This document shows, one piece after another, positions 8,580 to 13,101 of a DNA stretch of 14,483 bases. A program made the translations under genes and the position numbers. The notes beneath the pieces are model-generated. The model was not told the origin of the DNA, made no database searches, and worked only from the letters and a program-made list of their open reading frames with translations. The DNA lies in contig MU634206.1 of assembly GCA_026770595.1 (NCBI GenBank), positions 1 through 14,483 of the forward strand, in the 5' to 3' direction. Origin of the DNA: Ochromonadaceae sp. CCMP2298 (taxonomy: Eukaryota; Sar; Synurophyceae; Ochromonadales; Ochromonadaceae). How positions within the stretch are numbered: position 1 is the stretch's first letter; every line of letters starts with the position of its first letter.

Positions 8580-8825
8580 TCAATCGACCCTCGCTATACT
8601 CTTGTCAGTACGGTACATGTAACCCTCATATCGATGGACGCCCAGTCGAAGCTCTGACCTCTCCCAAGCAGATGCCGATTTCCAGCTCATGCTCCCGCAG
8701 GTGTTGCCCCACCTTCCGGCCTCGACCACAGCACACGTAGCCCTTAGCCCGCCGTTGGAATAGAGGAGGTGGGAGTGGTGGTGGTAGGAGCCATCCTTCT
8801 GGACATCCCAGAAAAAGCTTCCAAT
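8580..8825 (-). CDS. Unassigned open frame, possible terminal exon or remnant
   Basis: This frame has no start codon at its head and is open for 81 codons before TGA (8582-8580). It reads FFWDVQKDGSYHHHSHLLYS near its start and HRYEGYMYRTDKSIARVD at its end. Third positions are strongly C/G in the first half, as in the proven exons here. AG at 8819-8818 could be its acceptor, though the pyrimidine tract is poor. Two other frames on the same strand are also partly open, so this choice rests on codon bias and peptide plausibility. I recognise no family. It may be the last exon of a gene whose earlier exons lie in 8830-9150, or a decayed gene. Confidence 0.3.
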   Translation of the reverse strand: MGSFFWDVQKDGSYHHHSHLLYSNGGLRATCAVVEAGRWGNTCGSMSWKSASAWERSELRLGVHRYEGYMYRTDKSIARVD

Positions 8826-9159
8826 TCATCAAAAGTAGGGATACCATAAAGACTTGCGTATTCAATTTATCGATTATGATTAAACACGACTAATTGATGA
8901 GACAGCGCCGTCTCTTAAATGTGAGACTCACAGCCTCTCATCCCAATTGGATCTGCCAGTGCTATTCTTCACATGGCGTACGAGAACAGTATAACACAGG
9001 GGCTTTGCACTCTCGTCTGATTTGCTGCGACGTGGGACTGTCCGCGCTTCTCTCTCCTCTCTCCACAGGGGCTTTGCACTCCCATCTGATTTGCTGCGAC
9101 GTGGGACTGTCCGCGCTTCTCTCTCCTCTCTCCACTTTCAGAGGGCAGAGACGGGACGG
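8826..9159. other. 5' region of the EngB gene
   Basis: AT-rich up to 8900. Short palindromes GAGACAGCGCCGTCTC (one mismatch pair) and GTGAGACTCAC lie at about 8900-8931. After these comes the 69-bp tandem duplication. A plus-strand upstream open frame from ATG 8897 runs to a TGA at 9161-9163 that overlaps the chosen EngB ATG. The final TTTCAG (AG at 9140-9141) looks like a 3' splice site, so a 5' exon may exist. Confidence 0.5.
8995..9132. repeat. 69-bp tandem duplication with pyrimidine tract and AG
   Basis: Copies at 8995-9063 and 9064-9132 differ at only two positions. Each holds CACAGGGGCTTTGCACTC at its head and ends in a CTTCTCTCTCCTCTCTC tract, so each junction recreates pyrimidine tract plus CAG. 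The unit is a multiple of three. In the EngB frame it encodes a 23-residue Arg/Ser/Leu-rich unit (DLLRRGTVRASLSSLH) and opens directly after a TAA at 8992. The near-identity implies a recent event. Confidence 0.95.
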
Positions 9160-10163
9160 ATGAGGAGCATGGCGAGGGCCTTGTCTTCCAAGGCCGAAAG
9201 GACGCAGCTCATGCGCACCAACGTCCCCAGCATCTTTACGACAGCCGACATGGATCCCGATATGGGACTGTCCAGGTTTGGCGCGGAGGCGAAGACGCTC
9301 TTCGGGCCGAACGCGCGGTCGGAGTACCTGTCCCCGGTGGAGATGAACTACAAGCTGCCCACCAACGGAGCTCCCGAGTTCGCCTTCGTGGGCCGCAGTA
9401 ACGTCGGCAAGTCGAGCCTCGTGGACCTTCTGCTCGGTAATCGCAAAATAGTGCGCGTGTCGAAGGAGCCCGGCTGCACCCGCAGCATCAACTACTACGG
9501 CATCGCCAAGAGCGCCGCCGACTTGTCTTCCAAGAAAGACTTCTCCTCCTACCTCGTCGACCTGCCGGGGTACGGCTTTGCCAAGAAGTCCAAAGAGGAG
9601 CAGCAGAAGTGGAAGGGCCTGATCGTATCGTACCTGCAGGAGAGAAACCAGTCCGTGCTGAGGTAAGTACGCCACTGCAGCCGCTGCAGCCGTTGCCGCT
9701 CCCCTTTGACTTCACTAACGCCTTCCACCCCCACCCATGCACAGGCGAGCCTACGTGTTGGTCGACAGCAGGAGGGGCATTAAAGACGCCGACGTCGATA
9801 TGATGGACGTCTTGAGCGAGTCGTACATCCCCTTCCAGGTAAACGACCGCCCCTCCCTGCTCATCCCTGTGCGCCATCCACCCCTCCCTGTCCGATCTAA
9901 CCATGCCCCCCCTCTCCTCCCTACACCCACACCTACACCTACACCTACACCTGTACCTGCACCTGCAGGTCGTGTTCACGAAGGTAGACCTGGTATCAGA
10001 GGAGGAGCTGCAGGGCACGCTGCAAGACGCCTTCAAAGTGATCCAGTCCGCCCACGGAGGCGCCTGTGTCCCTTTCGTGCACACCGTCAGCTCAACCAAG
10101 AACACAGGCGTCGACGCGTTTAAGTTATCGATTGGTGAAATATACAGCCACAACTGGGGCTGA
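9160..10163 (+). CDS. engB: EngB/YihA-type GTPase (GTPBP8-like)
   Basis: This is a TrmE-Era-EngB-class GTPase, a relative of bacterial YihA/YsxC (large ribosomal subunit assembly) and mitochondrial GTPBP8. The model is three exons, join(9160..9662,9745..9838,9969..10163), giving 263 aa. Introns are 82 bp (GTAAGT...CACAG) and 130 bp (GTAAAC...TGCAG). All G motifs are present: G1 GRSNVGKSS (78-86), G2 Thr in GCTRSINYYG, G3 DLPGYG (134-139), G4 TKVD (203-206) and G5 SSTKNTG (240-246). The short first frame end at 9663 is just the donor site. Residues 1-30 (MRSMARALSSKAER...) are basic and lack acids, consistent with an organelle import signal. The frame stays open upstream through the 69-bp repeats with an even more presequence-like composition but no ATG, so a spliced upstream start is possible. 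The acting site is probably the mitochondrion; this is inference. Confidence 0.9.
9663..9968 (+). other. EngB introns and exon 2
   Basis: Intron 1 is 9663-9744 and intron 2 is 9839-9968. They flank a 94-nt exon that carries the conserved YVLVDSRRGIKDAD segment after G3. Intron 2 ends in a (CACCTA)n-like pyrimidine run at about 9925-9965, directly before the TGCAG acceptor, and this run serves as the polypyrimidine tract. Confidence 0.85.
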
Positions 10164-10285
10164 AGTAGATATACGACGGTACTGTGCAAAGCTACCGGTA
10201 CTATGTAGTAGATATTGTGCAAAGGCTACTCAGGGTATAAAAAGTAAACAAATCATACAAGCAACACCCCCGTAACACCCCCATC

Positions 10286-10291
10286 TTTAAT
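10286..10291 (-). terminator. ATTAAA polyadenylation signal, tRNA-binding gene
   Basis: ATTAAA on the minus strand lies 7 nt beyond the stop codon of the six-exon gene. The 3' ends of this gene and EngB converge with only 135 bp between stop codons. Confidence 0.45.
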
Positions 10292-10298
10292 ACGGCGC

Positions 10299-11967
10299 CT
10301 ACTTCATCTCCCTGGCGGGTCGCTCGTTCGGCGGAGGCCCCCCCACCTCCGAGTCAGGCACCTGCAGGGATGAGGGGTATAGGTGTATTAGTATTAGAGT
10401 GTGAGGTGTAGAGGTATTAGAGGTAGGGGTGTTAGGGGTTGGGGTATGAGGGCTAATAGAGGTATAGTATTATGGTGTGAGGGGTATTAGTTTTAGGGGT
10501 ATTTGTATTAGGTGTCACCTGCTGGATCAAACCTTTCGCTCCGCCTACCCACTTTAGCATGGGCGAATCTAGATTAGAAAAGGGGTCGTTTATATATAAT
10601 TACGTTTGTTAGATCTAGATTGGGAAAGGGGACGGTTATATATAATTACGCTTGTAAGATTCCCAGGGTTCGCGTTCTTACCACACATCATGGCCCTTAT
10701 AATATAAAAGGAAGGGGTTGATTGAGAGTAGGTGTTGATAAGATGCAGGTGTTAGTTAGACAGGTATTAGATAGAGAAAGGTGCAAGGTGTTGAAAAGAG
10801 ATAGGCGTTGAGTAGAGATAGGCAGGAGTTGATAAAAGATAGGCAAGGGTTGAAAGGCAGGTGTTGAGAGTCAGAGCGATGCGGTCGCAGTATGAACAGC
10901 ATGCATGCGGGTAGATGTAGTGATGGGTGTGTAGAGGGGTATTAGGGCATGCGTATAAGGGTATGTGCGTATAAGATCTGCTTTACGTACGTCATATAGT
11001 ACGTATGTCATAGCATACAAATGCACACAGTAGGGATCACCACCAACCCTTAAAGAAATACTGTACAAAGAGGGGAGCAGGCAGCACAGCACTGGACTGT
11101 ACTGTCTTCTGTATCGGATCTCGCATTTGATTTGCTGACAATATAATTAATTCACCTTGACATGACTCCTCCCACGGCGGTGCTCTTCACAGTTATGGCA
11201 AGAGGATCTTCGTCCATCTTGCTCCCGGCAGGTACCTGTAAGATTACGATATACCGATTGTTAGCAGAAGATTATGGCAGATCGGGGGATGTCTCTAGCT
11301 ATGTGTGCAGAGGCGAGCTCGGCTGTTGACAATCGATTGAGCAGCTGCTGCTTCAAGTGGCGTGCGCACGAATGATGCTGCTTCAAGTGGGGTGTACGTA
11401 CCACAGCTCCTTCCAGAGCAACCACTACCCTCCACCCAGGATCGCAGTATTTGGCATTAGTAACAATCTAACGAGTAGTTAGATAGATAAAGAGATGTTT
11501 AGAGAGGTAGGTAGCGAGATAGGTACGGTAGGTGGATAAGTAGATGGTTAGATTGTTTCATAGTAGATGGTGATAAAGTTAGATAGTTACATAGTGAGAT
11601 ATTTAGAATGTGAGATTGGTAGATAGGGTGGGATGGGTTTGATGGGTAGGATGGAGGGTGGAGGGTGCAGTGAGAAGGGGTAGATATTTAGATAGGTAGG
11701 TAGATAGTTAGGTACCTGGATTGCCCCCTCGAGGTCGCCGTCTCCCTTAATATCCACCAAGACCTTCTTGAGCTCCTTCTGCTTGGGAATCACCTCCACG
11801 CTAAGCACGGATGCGACGACGAATAGATGGTACCGCTCTGTCTCGCCGGGGCCCTTGCCCTCCAAAACGAATTCATCTCCGCAAGATTCGCAGAAGACGG
11901 ATTCGCTGCCCTCCTCAACCCTCTCCACTGGCTGCACCGAGTCACAGGTTTTACAGAAGGCTTCCAT
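10299..11967 (-). CDS. Zinc-ribbon plus tRNA-binding (EMAP-II/CsaA-like) OB-fold protein
   Basis: The model is six exons, complement(join(10299..10361,10519..10568,10682..10695,11156..11235,11402..11467,11716..11967)), totalling 525 nt and 174 aa. Every junction has GT and AG, and every phase matches. Residues 1-30 hold a CxxC...CxxC zinc ribbon (CKTC, CESC). From about 45 the protein follows the pfam tRNA_bind pattern: FVVASVLSVEVIPKQKELKK, then IVTNAKYCDPGWRVVVALEG, TAVGGVMSRAMMCDSPMLKW and VPDSEVGGPPPNERPARE. That fold binds the tRNA elbow in trans-acting or fused aminoacyl-tRNA synthetase cofactors, and it probably acts in the cytosol here. ATG 11967 has A at -3 and G at +4. An earlier in-frame ATG at 12030 has a poor context and would add 21 residues. 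Introns are 248, 166, 460, 113 and 157 bp and are full of simple repeats. No synthetase catalytic domain is attached. The model is inferred from frame and family pattern, and the fit of three separate short exons to the family makes chance unlikely. Confidence 0.85.
10362..10518 (-). repeat. Intron 5 of tRNA-binding gene, degenerate TTAGGGGT-like repeats
   Basis: On the plus strand the intron is a run of GGTATTAG, GGTGTTAGGGGTT and similar units from about 10370 to 10515. It resembles degraded telomere-like or minisatellite sequence. On the minus strand it is C/T-rich and ends in CCCTGCAG, so it supplies the pyrimidine tract. Confidence 0.7.
10567..10658. repeat. 46-bp tandem duplication over a splice acceptor
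   Basis: Copies at 10567-10612 and 10613-10658 match at about 40 of 46 positions. They share ATCTAGATT, AAAGGGG and TTATATATAATTACG. Read on the minus strand, each copy carries CCCCTTT(T/C)...CTAG. The copy next to exon 5 provides its acceptor (AG at 10570-10569); the other is a decoy within intron 4. Confidence 0.85.
10682..10695 (-). CDS. 14-nt microexon of the tRNA-binding gene
   Basis: The exon GGCCATGATGTGTG is bounded by ATTATAAG upstream, behind a CCCCTTCCTTTTA tract, and by GTAAGA downstream. It completes an Arg codon from exon 3, encodes Ala-Met-Met-Cys and starts an Asp codon finished by exon 5. The result VMSRAMMCDSPMLKW fits the tRNA_bind pattern at this point, where GVxSxxM(x)C is expected. 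Skipping it breaks the frame. Confidence 0.75.
10720..10870. repeat. Degenerate GGTGTTGA/GATAGGC repeats in intron 3
   Basis: Imperfect ~20-24-bp units such as GTGTTGAAAAGAGATAGGC repeat across the central part of the 460-bp intron 3 (10696-11155). The remainder of that intron (10880-11150) shows no repeat or gene that I can support. Confidence 0.65.
11346..11390. repeat. 15-bp direct repeat, TGCTGCTTCAAGTGG, in intron 2
   Basis: Two exact copies, at 11346-11360 and 11376-11390, have a 30-bp period and sit just downstream of exon 2 on the minus strand. Significance unknown. Confidence 0.7.
11475..11710. repeat. GATAGGTAGG-type simple repeats in intron 1
   Basis: Degenerate (GATA/GGTA)n sequence fills the 248-bp intron 1. 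On the minus strand this gives a C/T-rich tract ending in CTAACTACTCGTTAG, with CTAAC as a likely branch point, before exon 2. Confidence 0.7.
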
Positions 11968-12383
11968 ACTTGCTCGGGGCGAGTGTTGTGCTTCAACACT
12001 GTTCACGATCAATCTCGCAGGCAAGCTCATCAGGCAGATTACTGCAAAAAAAGCTTTTTTAACTTATGCACGAGGAAAAAATGTTTTTTTGCTTTTTTTT
12101 CTGCCGAAAATGCATAGAAATAGTAATTTCGCACCGAGGCCGAAATTTGGCGTTTTACGGACGAGGTTTTTGAGTGGGTCCTGAGGTTTTCAGAGCACGA
12201 CCGAGGTTTTTGCGCACCACGAGGGCGCAGCCCGAGGGGCAGCAAAAACCAAGGACGGAGCTCTGGAAACCGAGGGGCCCACTCAAAGACCGAGGCCAAA
12301 CGCCAAATGAGGCCGAGGTTGTCGAATATTGCTTTTCTGAACAGCCATAATAATCGACGTTCTCCGAGAGCAGCATCATCATC
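11968..12383. other. Divergent spacer with A/T runs
   Basis: This presumably holds the promoters of the tRNA-binding gene (leftward) and the polyglycine gene (rightward). AAAAAAAGCTTTTTT (about 12046-12060) is palindromic, and several T/A runs follow to 12120. The right part is the inverted repeat listed separately. No TATA box is convincing. Confidence 0.5.
12145..12308. repeat. Long imperfect inverted repeat with CCGAGG motifs
   Basis: The outer ends ATTTGGCGTTT (12145-12155) and AAACGCCAAAT (12298-12308) are exact complements. Moving inward, TTTGAGTGGG pairs with CCCACTCAAA, and CAGAGC and GGTTTTTGC pair with CCAGAGCTC and GCAAAAACC counterparts. This gives arms of about 70 bp at moderate identity around a GC-rich centre near 12220-12238. 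CCGAGG or a one-base variant occurs about seven times. The shape is that of a foldback or MITE-like element, or of a complex control region. Confidence 0.7.
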
Positions 12384-12875
12384 ATGAGCGACAAGGACAT
12401 CATCGGACGTAGCAGGGCCGTGCAGGCGCAGAGCGAGAGCGAGGAGATCACAGCATCTGGCGCGGTTGTGGTGTTACCCGACGGGGTTGAGACCATCACG
12501 TTCACCCAGCGCGCCCTTCTACTTGAGGGACGCAGGTATACGCAGGTAGAGCTGGAGCACATCGTGCACCACTCCCCACACTGGGAGGGGCGCGAGCCCG
12601 TGGTGGACTGGGTCGAACTGGAGGGCTCGTTCTACAAGGCCGACCTGGAGTACATCCTCAAGGAGACGAACTGGCGCGGCCCCGAGGAGGCCGGCATGCC
12701 CAGGATGGTGAAGAAGTACAAGAAGAAGGTCCGCAGACTGACCTTCAGGGACGGCGACGTTGAGCCCTTCCCCAAGAAGCACTGCGGCGGCGGCGGCGGG
12801 GGCGGGGGCGGCGGCGGCGGCGGGGGCGGGGGCGGGGGCGGGGGTGGGCCTGCTGGAGGTGAGCTGTTGGCCTGA
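12384..12875 (+). CDS. Unknown protein with C-terminal polyglycine
   Basis: This is a single open frame of 163 aa, from the first ATG after stops to TGA at 12873-12875. I do not recognise the family. Residues 1-25 are polar, and 26-100 look like a compact mixed fold (ALLLEGRRYTQVELEHIVHH; WVELEGSFYKADLEYILKE). Residues 109-118 are strongly basic (VKKYKKKVRR), possibly for nucleic-acid binding or nuclear import. Then come FRDGDVEPFPKKHC, 21 consecutive glycines (135-155) and PAGGELLA. GAG|GTGAGC at 12858/12859 is a strong donor just after the glycine run, so the true C-terminus may be spliced and the visible last six residues may be intron read-through. It converges on the recombinase gene. 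Codon bias resembles that of the neighbours. Confidence 0.65.
   Translation: MSDKDIIGRSRAVQAQSESEEITASGAVVVLPDGVETITFTQRALLLEGRRYTQVELEHIVHHSPHWEGREPVVDWVELEGSFYKADLEYILKETNWRGPEEAGMPRMVKKYKKKVRRLTFRDGDVEPFPKKHCGGGGGGGGGGGGGGGGGGGGGPAGGELLA
12786..12848. repeat. GGC/GGG run encoding 21 glycines
   Basis: The 63-bp run of GGC and GGG codons is almost entirely G on the plus strand and is a strong G-quadruplex candidate. It is likely to vary in length by slippage and to be prone to sequencing error. A frame error here would change the predicted C-terminus. Confidence 0.9.
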
Positions 12876-12929
12876 GTATTGGGGGAAGTGATTACGCTGC
12901 CGTAGGGCATGTCGTGTTTTCGATTTAAG

Positions 12930-12955
12930 AGCCTGCCCTATTCGAAGGGCAGGCT
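12930..12955. repeat. Perfect 9-bp hairpin between convergent genes
   Basis: AGCCTGCCC (12930-12938) and GGGCAGGCT (12947-12955) flank an 8-nt loop and are followed by ATTTT. It looks like a bacterial terminator, but in this eukaryotic setting it is more likely a 3'-UTR stem or the end of a mobile element. A (CAAG)n run lies at about 13003-13020. Confidence 0.7.
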
Positions 12956-13101
12956 ATTTTCAAGTTAAGTAGTTAAGTTTCTCTCTCTCCTCGTTAATGA
13001 TTAAGCAAGCAAGCAAGCAATGTAGTTCTTGTGTACAGGCAGCGTCATTGGGGTAAGCTCGGCTGCTCTTGAGTTATATGTCTACATAAATAACCTAGTA
13101 C

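Noticed and set aside
8085-8583. Open frames of 108-121 codons in the GT/AC repeats
   Set aside because: The products are simple Thr-His-Gly or Cys-Val repeats produced by the microsatellite, without coding bias.
10233-10245. TATA box (GGTATAAAAAG)
   Set aside because: It lies in the short gap between two convergent 3' ends, with no gene starting nearby.
11587-12030. A single 147-residue protein from ATG 12030 reading through to 11587
   Set aside because: The last 42 codons come from simple-repeat DNA after a GTACCT donor and encode a Pro/Tyr/Leu stretch. Splicing to 11467 yields the expected family sequence. ATG 11967 has the better context.
12930-12960. Rho-independent terminator
   Set aside because: The stem plus ATTTT looks right, but the surroundings are nuclear eukaryotic genes with introns, so bacterial termination does not apply.
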